NCBI RefSeq assembly: GCF_900110415.1
Contig: NZ_FODR01000001.1
Coordinates: forward strand, 682,001-746,000
DNA: 64,000 nucleotides
DNA from: Mucilaginibacter sp. OK283
Lineage (GTDB): Bacteria > Bacteroidota > Bacteroidia > Sphingobacteriales > Sphingobacteriaceae
Direction of reading: 5' to 3'
Both the position numbers and the translations under genes were made by a program. This document shows, one piece after another, positions 10,130 to 19,197 of this stretch; positions within the stretch are counted from its first letter, which is position 1; every line of letters begins with the position of its first letter. The notes beneath the pieces are model-generated. The model saw only the letters and a list, made by a program, of their open reading frames with translations. It was not told the DNA's origin and ran no database searches.

Positions 10130-10208
10130 CGTCATTGCGAGGCACGAAGCAATCCCAAACTATGTGGGACTTAGCATGTCGGGGATTGCTTCGTGCCTCG
10201 CAATGACG
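10130..10208. repeat. Long perfect palindrome, REP-like copy 1
   Basis: Arms 10130-10156 and 10182-10208 are perfectly complementary over 27 bases. The 25-base centre contains TGTGGGACTTAGCAT, shared with the copy at 12681-12761. The arms begin CGTCATTGCGAGG. It starts 11 bases after a GH3 stop and is followed by a T run, so it could also end transcription. Confidence 0.9.
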
Positions 10209-10322
10209 TTTTTTCGCACATATATTAACTAAACTAAACTATCAAGCCTTTGCGACTACGGTTGCAAAGGCTTTTACAGGTACAAGGCAATTATAAATAC
10301 AAACCAAACAATTACAGTCTTC

Positions 10323-12659
10323 ATGGCAAATCAATTCAAATTTATCGCGTTGCTCTGGCTGCTGCCTGCAACCGCCGCTATGGCTCAAACTAAATGGACC
10401 GAGAAAAAATCGGGTGATATTGTTTTTGTAAACAATAGCGGCGGGCAGCAACTGGGTTATGCCACCACATCGGGCGTAAAGATATTAACGGTTGATGGCC
10501 TGGCTTTTAAAGACCTGAATAAAAACGGCAAGCTGGATAAATATGAAGATTGGCGCTTGTCTGTTGACGTGCGGGCCAAAGATCTGGCATCGCAAATGAG
10601 TGTAGAACAAATTGCCGGGCTGATGTTATATAGCAGGCACCAGCCCATACCGGCAGCACCCGCTGGGCCATTTAAAGGTACTTATGGCGGTAAAGTATTT
10701 GCCGAGAGCGGTGCCAACCCCTATGATCTGTCCGATCAGCAGAAACAGTTTTTAGAAAAAGATAATGTACGCCACGTGCTCATTACATCGGTGCAAACAC
10801 CTGAGATTGCAGCAAAATGGAATAATAACGCACAAGCGTTTGTAGAAGGTTTAGGATTGGGTATACCCAACAATAACAGCTCCGATCCGCGCCACGGCAC
10901 CGTTGCCACGGCCGAGTATAATGCAGGGGCTGGCGGTGCCATTTCTATGTGGCCGGGCTCGTTGGGCTTTGCGGCCACGTTCGATCCAAAGGTAGTTGAA
11001 AACTTTGGCCATATAGCTGCTTTGGAATACAGGGCACTGGGCATTGCCACCGCGCTATCGCCACAGGTTGATATTGCTACCGAGCCACGCTGGGCAAGGG
11101 TAAGCGGTACGTTTGGTGAAGATCCGCAGTTATCCGCCGATATGGCCCGGGGCTACATCGATGGCTTCCAGACATCCGCAGGCGATAAAGAAATTAACGG
11201 CGGCTGGGGCTATGGCAGCGTTAATGCCATGGTAAAACACTGGCCGGGTGGCGGCGCCGGTGAAGGTGGCCGCGATGCGCATTATGGCTATGGCAAATAC
11301 GCGGTTTATCCCGGTAATAATTTTAAGCAGCATTTAATCCCTTTTACCGAAGGGGCTTTTAAGCTGAATGGAAAAACAGGTATGGCTGCCTCAGTTATGC
11401 CCTACTATACCATATCTTTTAACCAGGATACCAAAAATAAAGAGAACGTTGCCAACAATTATAACTCTTATATCATTAACGACCTGCTGCGCAAAAAATA
11501 CAAATTTGACGGGGTGGTTTGTACCGATTGGCTGGTTACCGGCGACGAAACCGCTGTAGATGTTTTCCTGTCGGGAAAGTCATGGGGTGTAGAGGGCTTG
11601 TCGGTGGCGCAACGCCATTACAAAATATTGATGGCCGGTGTTGACCAGTTTGGCGGTAATAACGAGGTTACACCAGTGATTGCTGCTTACCAAATGGGCG
11701 TGAAGGACCACGGAGAAGCATTTATGCGGGCAAGGTTTGAGCAATCGGCTGTACGCTTGCTGCGCAATATATTCAGAACAGGCTTGTTTGAAAACCCGTA
11801 TTTAGATCCCGAAGCTACTAAAGCTGTTGTAGGCAATCCCGAATTTATGAATGCGGGTTATGCAGCTCAGCTTAAATCAATAGTTATGCTTAAAAATAAA
11901 GGCAACGTTTTACCATTACAAACCGGCAAAACCGTTTACGTGCCTAAAAAGTTCACCCCCGCCGGGCGCAATTTCCTGGGAATGGAAACTCCCGAGAAAT
12001 TAGAATACCCGGTTAATATGGAAACTGTGAAAAAATATTTCAAGGTAACCGAAAATCCCGAGGAGGCCGATTATGCCCTGGTATTCATCAACAGCCCTAA
12101 TAGCGGTGGTGGTTACAATAGCCAGGATGCCAAAAACGGCGGTACGGGTTACGTACCTATCAGTCTGCAATATGGCGAATACAAAGCGGTTGATGCCCGC
12201 GCCACAAGCATAGCCGGCGGCGACCCGTTAGAAAAATTCACCAACCGGACCTACAAGGATAAATCAGCAACAGCCATTAACGTTACCGACCTGGCTATGG
12301 TGAATGATACCTATGCAAAAATGAAAGGCAAGCCTGTTATTGTATCGGTAAATATGGCCAACCCAATGGTGTTTTCTGAATTTGAAAAGAATGCCAATGC
12401 TATCGTGGTAGATTTTGGCGTGCAGGGCCAGGCTACTTTAGATGTCCTCACCGGTAAAGCCGAACCATCTGCATTATTGCCGCTGCAAATGCCTGCAGAT
12501 ATGAAAACCGTAGAGCAGCAGTTTGAGGATGTACCCCACGATATGAAATGCTACACCGACGAGCAGGGCCACGTATATGATTTTGGTTACGGTTTAAACT
12601 GGAAAGGTGTTATCAGCGATGCCCGGGCTGCAAAATATAAGGTTAGTGCAAAGCCGTAA
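10323..12659 (+). CDS. Secreted GH3 glycosidase with an EF-hand-like loop
   Basis: The signal peptide is residues 1-22 (ending AMAQ). Before the catalytic domain is a calcium-loop-like DLNKNGKLDKYEDW (residues 64-77). The GH3 domain has KHWPGGG (305-311) and the probable nucleophile D402 in VVCTDWL. The second domain covers roughly 490-770. It belongs to a GH3 branch that differs from the upstream paralogue, with NSSDPRHG around residue 186, and its substrate cannot be predicted from sequence. It is flanked on both sides by copies of the same long palindrome (10130-10208 and 12681-12761). Confidence 0.9.
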   Translation: MANQFKFIALLWLLPATAAMAQTKWTEKKSGDIVFVNNSGGQQLGYATTSGVKILTVDGLAFKDLNKNGKLDKYEDWRLSVDVRAKDLASQMSVEQIAGLMLYSRHQPIPAAPAGPFKGTYGGKVFAESGANPYDLSDQQKQFLEKDNVRHVLITSVQTPEIAAKWNNNAQAFVEGLGLGIPNNNSSDPRHGTVATAEYNAGAGGAISMWPGSLGFAATFDPKVVENFGHIAALEYRALGIATALSPQVDIATEPRWARVSGTFGEDPQLSADMARGYIDGFQTSAGDKEINGGWGYGSVNAMVKHWPGGGAGEGGRDAHYGYGKYAVYPGNNFKQHLIPFTEGAFKLNGKTGMAASVMPYYTISFNQDTKNKENVANNYNSYIINDLLRKKYKFDGVVCTDWLVTGDETAVDVFLSGKSWGVEGLSVAQRHYKILMAGVDQFGGNNEVTPVIAAYQMGVKDHGEAFMRARFEQSAVRLLRNIFRTGLFENPYLDPEATKAVVGNPEFMNAGYAAQLKSIVMLKNKGNVLPLQTGKTVYVPKKFTPAGRNFLGMETPEKLEYPVNMETVKKYFKVTENPEEADYALVFINSPNSGGGYNSQDAKNGGTGYVPISLQYGEYKAVDARATSIAGGDPLEKFTNRTYKDKSATAINVTDLAMVNDTYAKMKGKPVIVSVNMANPMVFSEFEKNANAIVVDFGVQGQATLDVLTGKAEPSALLPLQMPADMKTVEQQFEDVPHDMKCYTDEQGHVYDFGYGLNWKGVISDARAAKYKVSAKP

Positions 12660-12680
12660 ATGGGGCGTTCTATCTTCCAT

Positions 12681-12761
12681 CCGTCATTGCGAGGTACGAA
12701 GCAATCCCGAACAATGTGGGACTTAGCATATAGGGGATTGCTTCGTACCTCGCAATGACGG
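12681..12761. repeat. Long perfect palindrome, REP-like copy 2
   Basis: Arms 12681-12708 and 12734-12761 are complementary over 28 bases. It is nearly identical to the copy at 10130-10208. The difference within each arm (GAGGTACG versus GAGGCACG) is matched by the opposite change in the partner arm, so base pairing has been conserved between the copies. Confidence 0.9.
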
Positions 12762-12799
12762 ATATTTGACATTTAAAATATTGTATAAATAAAATCTAT

Positions 12800-14344
12800 A
12801 TGAAAAATTACTTTGCATTGTTTTTATTGATATTGACAAGTGGTGCCGTATGCTATGCACAAAGGAGTAGCCTTAATACGGTAAAAACCAACAGCGGGAT
12901 GGTATCCGGCAGTGCTAATAGCGATGGCTCCGTTCATATATTCAAAGGTATCCCCTTTGCCGCCCCACCGGTTGGTAATTTTCGTTGGAAAGAACCTCAG
13001 CCCGTAACGCCATGGGGCGGGGTTAAACAATGCACCACATTTTCGGCCAGCCCTATGCAGCCCAGGCCTGATGAGTTTGGTGTTTATACCCGCGAGTTTT
13101 TGATTCCCTATCAGCCCATCGGCGAGGATTGCCTGTACCTGAACGTATGGACCAACGCCACATCATCCGCTGATAAAAAGCCGGTACTGGTATATATTTA
13201 TGGAGGTGGTTTTGGATCGGGCGGAGCGGCTTGCCCTATTTACGATGGAGAAGCAACATCCAAAAAAGGGGTTGTTTTTGTTGTGATTAATTATAGGGTG
13301 GGGATTTTTGGTTTTTTCGCCCATCCGGAGCTGAGTAAAGAATCGGGCCACAATGCCTCTGGTAATTATGGTTTGATGGATCAATTGGCTGCGCTTAAGT
13401 GGGTAAAACAAAACATCAAAAATTTTGGCGGCGATCCTGGTAATGTCACCGTAGCTGGTCAGTCGGCGGGTGCTATGAGTGTGAACTGTTTAGTAGCCTC
13501 TCCTTTAGCAAAGGGATTGTTTCAAAAGGCTATCGCCGAAAGTGGGGCTATGTTTATTAGCGGCCCATTTGGATCGCCAACATTACAGGAGGCCGAACAA
13601 AGGGGATTAAAATTAGCACAGCAATTAAAAGCAAACACCCTTGCCGATATGCGGAATATTCCCGCCGCCGATTTGCTCAATAAATGGCAGGCACGCCCTA
13701 TTATTGATGGCTATGTATTGCCTGGAACCATTGCAGGTACATTTGCCTCGAATAAAGAAAACCCCGTGGCCTTACTTACCGGCTGGAATGAAGACGATGC
13801 CTTTGTAGGCAAATTGAAAACCGCCGAAGAATATAAAAAGCAGATAGCCGAACAATACGGCGATAAAGCGGCGGCTTTTTTACAACATTACCCCGGAAAT
13901 ACTGATGCTGAGGCCGCGCGGTCGCAGATCAATATTAGCCGCGATCAAATCTTCGGTATTCAAAACTATACCTGGGCAAATGTGCAGAGCAATAAAAAGC
14001 AGGCTAAAGTATATGTTTACCGCTTTACCCGCCGCCTGCCTGCCACGCCCGATTTTGTAAAATACGGCGCGTTCCATACCGGCGAGGTGGCTTATGCCTA
14101 TGACAACCTTAAATTCCTGAACCGCCCCTGGGAGCCTATCGACCAGCAATTGGCCACAACCGTATCCACCTACTGGACAAATTTTGCCAAAACCGGTAAC
14201 CCAAACGGGGCTGGTTTACCGCTATGGCCCAGCTATAACGCCACGGATGCCCAAATAATGATATTGGGCGAAATGCCCACAGCTAAGCCGTTACCTGATA
14301 AAGCGGCCTTAGATTTTATGGTTGGTTTGATGGGAGGAAAGTAA
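12800..14344 (+). CDS. Secreted type B carboxylesterase
   Basis: This is an alpha/beta-hydrolase of the para-nitrobenzyl esterase family. Residues 1-20 form a signal peptide (VCYAQ). IFKGIPFAAPPVG at about 47-59 and the oxyanion segment YIYGGGFGSGG precede the nucleophile S222 in AGQSAGAM. The catalytic histidine is probably the one in AFHTGEVAYAYDN near residue 430. The 514-residue length is typical. In this setting it may remove acyl groups from plant polysaccharides attacked by the two upstream GH3 enzymes; that is inference. Confidence 0.9.
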   Translation: MKNYFALFLLILTSGAVCYAQRSSLNTVKTNSGMVSGSANSDGSVHIFKGIPFAAPPVGNFRWKEPQPVTPWGGVKQCTTFSASPMQPRPDEFGVYTREFLIPYQPIGEDCLYLNVWTNATSSADKKPVLVYIYGGGFGSGGAACPIYDGEATSKKGVVFVVINYRVGIFGFFAHPELSKESGHNASGNYGLMDQLAALKWVKQNIKNFGGDPGNVTVAGQSAGAMSVNCLVASPLAKGLFQKAIAESGAMFISGPFGSPTLQEAEQRGLKLAQQLKANTLADMRNIPAADLLNKWQARPIIDGYVLPGTIAGTFASNKENPVALLTGWNEDDAFVGKLKTAEEYKKQIAEQYGDKAAAFLQHYPGNTDAEAARSQINISRDQIFGIQNYTWANVQSNKKQAKVYVYRFTRRLPATPDFVKYGAFHTGEVAYAYDNLKFLNRPWEPIDQQLATTVSTYWTNFAKTGNPNGAGLPLWPSYNATDAQIMILGEMPTAKPLPDKAALDFMVGLMGGK

Positions 14345-14356
14345 TTCGCGAAAAGT

Positions 14357-14389
14357 AGATTTACGAAGTTTTTGAAACTTCGTAAATCT
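14357..14389. terminator. Bidirectional stem-loop between the esterase and prfH
   Basis: Perfect 15-base arms (14357-14371 and 14375-14389) enclose a 3-base loop. They lie between the convergent esterase and prfH genes, with A- and T-rich flanks suitable for termination from either side. Confidence 0.6.
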
Positions 14390-14435
14390 GTGCGAGACTT
14401 TTTGGCGTTTAACACCTTACTGCCGGTTGCAAAAA

Positions 14436-15050
14436 TTACAATGCCGCCCTGATTACTTTCACCGGGTTGCCGCGCTCCAAAGAGTGGTGTGCCATCCATT
14501 GGCTTTCCAGCTGGGCTATTTGCTTTTCGGCCTGCGTGGCTATCAGCTTAGCCTCCAGGCGCTCGGCACAAAGTTTTTTATTTTGTAATTGCGAACGGCT
14601 ATCCATAGCCAATACTCGCAGCCCTGTGGGTACATGCGTCCCTCGTACCGCTGTTTCTACCTTGTTTACATTTTGCCCTCCGGGGCCCGATGCACGCAGG
14701 GTTTCAAACTTTACATCGTTAGGATTAAACTTTACCTGCTCGCCCACACTAAAAATGCCCACCCCAACAAACCAGTTTTTGCGCTTGTGAAATTTGCGGT
14801 ATGGGCTTTGCGATATCCACTGTACAGTGCCGTTCCACTCGTTTATAAAACCATCTGTATTATCGCCCTGCAACAGGAGGGTTGATGATAATAACGCGTT
14901 ATTTAATTCAGCCTTTTTGTTTTCTATCACCGATAAGTCCAGCCCGCTGCCGGAGGCTTGTTTCAACATCAAATCCTGTACTTTGGCTACCACCAGGCAA
15001 CATTCCAGCGGGCCTTTGCCTGCTGTTATTTGTATGATTAATTTTTTCAT
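14436..15050 (-). CDS. prfH: Peptide chain release factor H
   Basis: PrfH is a short class I release factor homologue that lacks the stop-codon recognition domain but keeps the peptidyl-tRNA hydrolysis loop. GPGGQNVNK is present at about residues 121-129. The 204-residue length fits. The start is 5 bases after the rtcB stop. RtcB2-PrfH pairs are known from published work to rescue and repair ribosomes whose 16S rRNA decoding centre has been nicked: PrfH releases the stalled peptide and RtcB reseals the RNA. The pairing here strongly supports that role. Confidence 0.92.
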   Translation of the reverse strand: MKKLIIQITAGKGPLECCLVVAKVQDLMLKQASGSGLDLSVIENKKAELNNALLSSTLLLQGDNTDGFINEWNGTVQWISQSPYRKFHKRKNWFVGVGIFSVGEQVKFNPNDVKFETLRASGPGGQNVNKVETAVRGTHVPTGLRVLAMDSRSQLQNKKLCAERLEAKLIATQAEKQIAQLESQWMAHHSLERGNPVKVIRAAL

Positions 15051-15054
15051 TTTA

Positions 15055-16455
15055 CTATTCTTTATTCATGCGTACAATGTGCGGCCAAAATTTGCCCTGT
15101 ATGGCAACCAGTTCGGTTTGCGCCTGCATTACCAATTCAATATCCTTATAGGCTGCCGGGTTCTCCTCGATACTGCCGTCAATCAACGTTACATCAGCCC
15201 CGGCCAGCATTTTTTTCATTGCCGATTTGGTGGTGCTGCCCCTGGCATCATGCCTGCTCATAGCCCGGCCGGCACCATGCGATGCCGAGTATAAGGCACC
15301 GGCATTGCCCTTACCCATTACCAAATAGGCAGCAGTAGCCATACTGCCGGGGATGATGCCCAACTCGCCAATATTTGCGGGCGTTGCCCCTTTGCGGTGA
15401 ATGATGGCTTCGGTGCCATCTGTAAGTTTGTCTTTCCAGGCAAAATTGTGATGGTTTTCTATCTTACAAAGGGCTTTTAACCCAAGCGCTTTTAACAGGT
15501 TGCTATGTATCCGGTCGTGACAGGCTTTGGCATAATTGCCGGCCAGGGTCATGCTTACCCAATATTCCTGCCCGGCTTCGGTATCCAGGTCAAGCCAGGC
15601 CAATGGCTGCGCTTCGCGCGGGAGCTTGCAGGTATTCATGGCCACCTGTGTATAATGGCGGGCAATATTTGCGCCCAGCCCGCGGCTGCCCGAATGAGTA
15701 AGCAAAGCCATATAGGTTTTAGCCGGTAAGCCCATCGCGTTATTCTCGGCCAGTTCTATCGCACCAAACTCTACAAAATGGTTACCGCCGCCCGATGTAC
15801 CTAATTGTTGCACGGCCTTGCCGCGCAGTTTTTTAAGCAGCGGCGTTTCATTAAACAGCGGGCTATCCAATACTTCATGCTCCTGGGGTACAGGCAGGCT
15901 GCCTTCCATGCCAAAATGTGTCCATTTGCCTATCGCCTGTTTAATTTGATGATCATACCGTTTGATGAATTTTTCATCGGCATCAATAATAGTTAAGGCC
16001 ATGCGGCAGCCAATATCCATACCTACCCCGTAGGGAATCACCGCATTGCGGGTGGCCAATACGCCTCCAATGGGCAAACCATAACCGCTGTGTGCATCGG
16101 GCATTAAGGCGCCACGGATACTGATGGGTAATGACAGCGCCAGGGCCATTTGTTTTTTGGCTATCTCTTCAATTTCATCGGCCCCATAAATTTTAATAGG
16201 GGCGGGCTCGTCCGTTAGCTTAAATGTTTTTAACGCCGGTTCTGCCTCACCATTAATAAATGCTTCAGCTATTTTTTGCAACCGGTCATCGCCCGTATAG
16301 GCAGCCGGGTTATCCCGCACAGCAGTTAATAATGCCAATACATCGACTTTGTTGCTGTGCTTGTAGTACCGGGCTACTGTATTGATGGCGAGGCTTTTTA
16401 ATGCATCGCCTGTGTAGCCTATTTTATCTAATTCTTTTGTTTTTAAATTGCCCAT
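15055..16455 (-). CDS. rtcB: RNA-splicing ligase RtcB
   Basis: RtcB is a GTP- and Mn2+-dependent ligase that joins 2',3'-cyclic phosphate (or 3'-phosphate) ends to 5'-OH ends. The ATG at 16455 (MGNLK) is preferred: upstream in-frame codons overlap the preceding gene and do not look like RtcB. The protein then has 466 residues. Seen are the metal cysteine in [10 protein letters not shown], the histidines in [20 protein letters not shown] and HNFAW, and the guanylylation histidine in [10 protein letters not shown]. It is the middle gene of a three-gene minus-strand unit (11 bases after the upstream stop, 5 before prfH). Confidence 0.94.
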   Translation of the reverse strand: MGNLKTKELDKIGYTGDALKSLAINTVARYYKHSNKVDVLALLTAVRDNPAAYTGDDRLQKIAEAFINGEAEPALKTFKLTDEPAPIKIYGADEIEEIAKKQMALALSLPISIRGALMPDAHSGYGLPIGGVLATRNAVIPYGVGMDIGCRMALTIIDADEKFIKRYDHQIKQAIGKWTHFGMEGSLPVPQEHEVLDSPLFNETPLLKKLRGKAVQQLGTSGGGNHFVEFGAIELAENNAMGLPAKTYMALLTHSGSRGLGANIARHYTQVAMNTCKLPREAQPLAWLDLDTEAGQEYWVSMTLAGNYAKACHDRIHSNLLKALGLKALCKIENHHNFAWKDKLTDGTEAIIHRKGATPANIGELGIIPGSMATAAYLVMGKGNAGALYSASHGAGRAMSRHDARGSTTKSAMKKMLAGADVTLIDGSIEENPAAYKDIELVMQAQTELVAIQGKFWPHIVRMNKE

Positions 16456-16466
16456 AAGGGTGCTGT

Positions 16467-17192
16467 TTAATAGCCCGTATATTCCTCTTGTAAGGAATGC
16501 GGGGGTTTGTTTTTTAATTCGTTCTTGTATTTTTTTTGTTCCTCGCGCCACTTCCAATATTTGTGCCGGCTACCGCCAACCAGCTTCGACATCCGTGGTT
16601 GCAGGTTTTCGCGGTCAATCCTGTTTTTGATTTGCTTGATCTGCTTTTCCAGCAATTCATCGTGCTGTTTTTTCTCATATATTATATGGGGTTTTACAAC
16701 CAATACAAACCGCCAGGTTTCCATAAAGTGATACTCTGTTATCATCGCTTTTTTCCTGACCGACCATACTTCTTTAGGACTGAAAAGAACTTTTTCCCTA
16801 TCCGTTAGCTTAAGGGTGTTGCGCAGCCAGTCGTATTCGTCAATTACCCGCAAAAGCTGCCGCTTTTCAGAATACACATATTTCCCCCGCTTTCTTTTCC
16901 TCTTTTTAAAAGCGCGGTCATGATGATATTGAACAGTATTAATCTTTTTGAGCAGGTTTTGATAAAATTCTCCCTTAGTACTGCGTAAGATATCGCCACG
17001 CAAAACAAACAGCCGTTTCCAGCCACTTTGGTAGGGAATTTCCAATGGCACCATAGGCAACTTATACTTTGTTGCCCACAATATGTCAAGCTGTTTATCC
17101 AACCTGATCAGTTGTTTATCGAAATCTTTTTTTACGAGCCGTTTCTTTCTCCGGGCCGACTTTTTAATGTACGGCCAATCATGCATGTCCAT
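16467..17192 (-). CDS. Unknown very basic protein, first gene of the rtcB-prfH operon
   Basis: I do not recognise a family. The 241 residues contain about 61 Lys/Arg and 30 Asp/Glu (net charge near +31), with basic patches KKSARRKKRLVKK (10-22) and FKKRKRKRGK (95-104). There is no signal peptide or membrane segment. A helical, charged segment at about 175-195 may be a short coiled coil. The composition suggests binding to RNA or ribosomes. The stop lies 11 bases before the rtcB start, so the three genes are very probably one operon. A role as an accessory factor in rRNA repair is inference from position and charge only. Confidence 0.72.
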   Translation of the reverse strand: MDMHDWPYIKKSARRKKRLVKKDFDKQLIRLDKQLDILWATKYKLPMVPLEIPYQSGWKRLFVLRGDILRSTKGEFYQNLLKKINTVQYHHDRAFKKRKRKRGKYVYSEKRQLLRVIDEYDWLRNTLKLTDREKVLFSPKEVWSVRKKAMITEYHFMETWRFVLVVKPHIIYEKKQHDELLEKQIKQIKNRIDRENLQPRMSKLVGGSRHKYWKWREEQKKYKNELKNKPPHSLQEEYTGY

Positions 17193-17617
17193 CGGACTTG
17201 TTCGTTTATTTTTTTGCCAATCTGTTAATGATTTTCAAAAGTCCATCCGCCGTGGCGGATATACCCATTTTGAAATTGCAGCAAACCACGAAACTTAAAA
17301 ATCCGGCGACATGCAAAACCTTCAGGCGTTAAAAAAAAACGACAATTACAAAATGCTATTTCGGTAAAAAAGGGTTGCTGTCCACCTGTTTCAGGTAGTG
17401 CACTAATGGGATATGGATGAGATACTCTGCGTCATGATTCCTGATTATTATGAGTTAACAATTAAGGAATTGCTGCAAATGTGCAATTATTTTTTGAAAA
17501 GGCGAAGGAATTAAATCAACCGCGATGAATGAGTGGGGCGGGTGGCGTGATCATTATTGCTTCGTACCGGGCATCATGTATTGGAATTTACAACACATTC
17601 GCTTGAACGCTGGCTAA
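17193..17617. other. Intergenic region upstream of the RNA-repair operon
   Basis: No convincing gene is seen. It holds a short hairpin (ATCCGCC/GGCGGAT, 17245-17260) just outside the operon start and must contain the operon promoter, which I could not identify with confidence. It runs into the inverted-repeat element at 17618. Confidence 0.5.
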
Positions 17618-17791
17618 GACTCACCCGGTCGAGGCTACGCCCAACCACCCTCTCTTCACCTGCGGTGGAAAGAGGGTGGTTGTATTTAATTATTTAATAA
17701 TCAATTATTTATTGAGTTTAAATTTCCCAAACCCTCTTTGCGGCTTCAGCCGGCGAGAGGGTGGTTGGGCGTAGCCTCGACCGGGTGAGTC
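17618..17791. repeat. MITE-like element with 37-bp perfect terminal inverted repeats
   Basis: Arms 17618-17654 and 17755-17791 are perfectly complementary over 37 bases. Inside each end is a second, shorter hairpin built on CCACCCTCT/AGAGGGTGG (about 17645-17680 and 17732-17767). The total is 174 bp with an A/T-rich centre and no open frame. No clear target-site duplication is visible. The structure fits a non-autonomous mobile element or a large REP-type palindrome. Confidence 0.85.
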
Positions 17792-17929
17792 GTAATCGAC
17801 ATACTAAATACTTTGTTATCCTTTCATTAGAAGCATAAACGGATTAGTAAACCAAATTTAGACAGGTTCTAAATCAAAAATCTTCGACTTATGGCTTCGG
17901 GCTCAATACTTAGCACTCAGGACTTAACA

Positions 17930-19117
17930 CTAAATCTTCAGCCTCACATTTATTTTATCCAGCAGCCCGGTAAGCCACACCATTACAAAGGCAAAAACAA
18001 TGCATTTGATCAGTCCGCCGGTGCCCTGGCTAAGGTATTCGGGGTAGCCAATATTGCTCATTTCATACAGCGGATAAAATATAAAAGGAACAATATAGCA
18101 GGTGAACGTATTGGTGCCTGCCGGCTCAATAATTTTAAACCATTTGTATTTGTGCTTAAAATCAACCACAAAAATAAATATGGCATAAGCTATCAGGCTG
18201 ATGCCGGTACATATTAAAACCCATGAAGGGGTATCTCTTGTTTTGTTGATGCCGCCGCTAAAGTAGCGCACAATAAAGCCCAGGTTAAACAGTATGATGG
18301 CGATGAGTATTAGTGCCGCCCATAACATTTTAAGCTCGTTATTGGCCTTAAGGCGCATGTACAGCACCGATACAAACACCCCTGCCATGGTAAAAGCCTG
18401 CATGGCGCCATTGCCCGCTATCCAAACGTATTGCTGTACCGGTTCTAAAAAATTAAAGAAACCAAAATGAACATCCAGGTTAAACATCATGAAAAATATC
18501 CAGGCCGTGGCCTGTATCCATAAATGCCCGCCCGAGTAATAGTAAATAAGCGCGCATACCAGGTAGCTCCAGCCTATCAGGCCTAAAATGCCCCACCAGC
18601 TAAAATGCAGCCAGGTATGTCCCGGATCGCTGGTGCGGTACAGGGCCGACATGGCTATCAGCAACGCTACTCCAAAACCCTGCAGCAGGTAACGTTTCAG
18701 GTTGCTGGTATCTTTGCTGTAATCTAAAAATATAAAAAAAAAGCTGAAGGTAACCAGGCTTTCCCATACGGGCTTGGGCAGGGCGGTGGCAGCCTCATTA
18801 TAGGTTTCCATATTGGCGTGAAAAAAACCAATGAACACCAGCGCCAGCGATCTGCTGGCTATGCGCGACAATAATTTATAATTACCGCTTTTTAACCTGT
18901 TTTGAAATGCGAAGGGGATAGATAAGCCAACGATAAATAAAAAAGCCGGGAAAATAGTATCTGCCAAACCCAGTCCATCAGCGTTTTCGGCAACGTGCTT
19001 GAGCCATTGGGGCGTACCCGGAATACCGTCAAGATCATTCACAAAAATCATGAGCAGCATCGTAAAGGCACGAAAAGCATCGATGGATCGTATCCGGTCC
19101 GAAAAAGTATTCATCAA
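17930..19117 (-). CDS. DUF5009 / acyltransferase-like multi-span membrane protein
   Basis: This is a roughly ten-span inner-membrane protein resembling the HGSNAT/NagX group (DUF5009), some members of which acetylate glucosamine residues across the membrane. The N-terminus RIRSIDAFRAFTMLLMIFVND has the family's arginine/aspartate signature, followed by DTIFPAFLFIVGLSIPFAF. The 395-residue length is normal. The real substrate is unknown. It is separated from pdxA by about 80 bases and shares its strand, but nothing shows a functional link. Confidence 0.82.
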   Translation of the reverse strand: MMNTFSDRIRSIDAFRAFTMLLMIFVNDLDGIPGTPQWLKHVAENADGLGLADTIFPAFLFIVGLSIPFAFQNRLKSGNYKLLSRIASRSLALVFIGFFHANMETYNEAATALPKPVWESLVTFSFFFIFLDYSKDTSNLKRYLLQGFGVALLIAMSALYRTSDPGHTWLHFSWWGILGLIGWSYLVCALIYYYSGGHLWIQATAWIFFMMFNLDVHFGFFNFLEPVQQYVWIAGNGAMQAFTMAGVFVSVLYMRLKANNELKMLWAALILIAIILFNLGFIVRYFSGGINKTRDTPSWVLICTGISLIAYAIFIFVVDFKHKYKWFKIIEPAGTNTFTCYIVPFIFYPLYEMSNIGYPEYLSQGTGGLIKCIVFAFVMVWLTGLLDKINVRLKI

Positions 19118-19197
19118 GGGAGTAAATGCATTAGTAAAGCAAATGTTTTAACTAAACGGTAATTAAATTGAAACATTATGGTTACTAAATGGTTTTT

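Noticed and set aside
16456..16557. A longer N-terminus for RtcB
   Set aside because: It would overlap the upstream gene by 91 bases and has no similarity to RtcB; MGNLK at 16455 fits the family.
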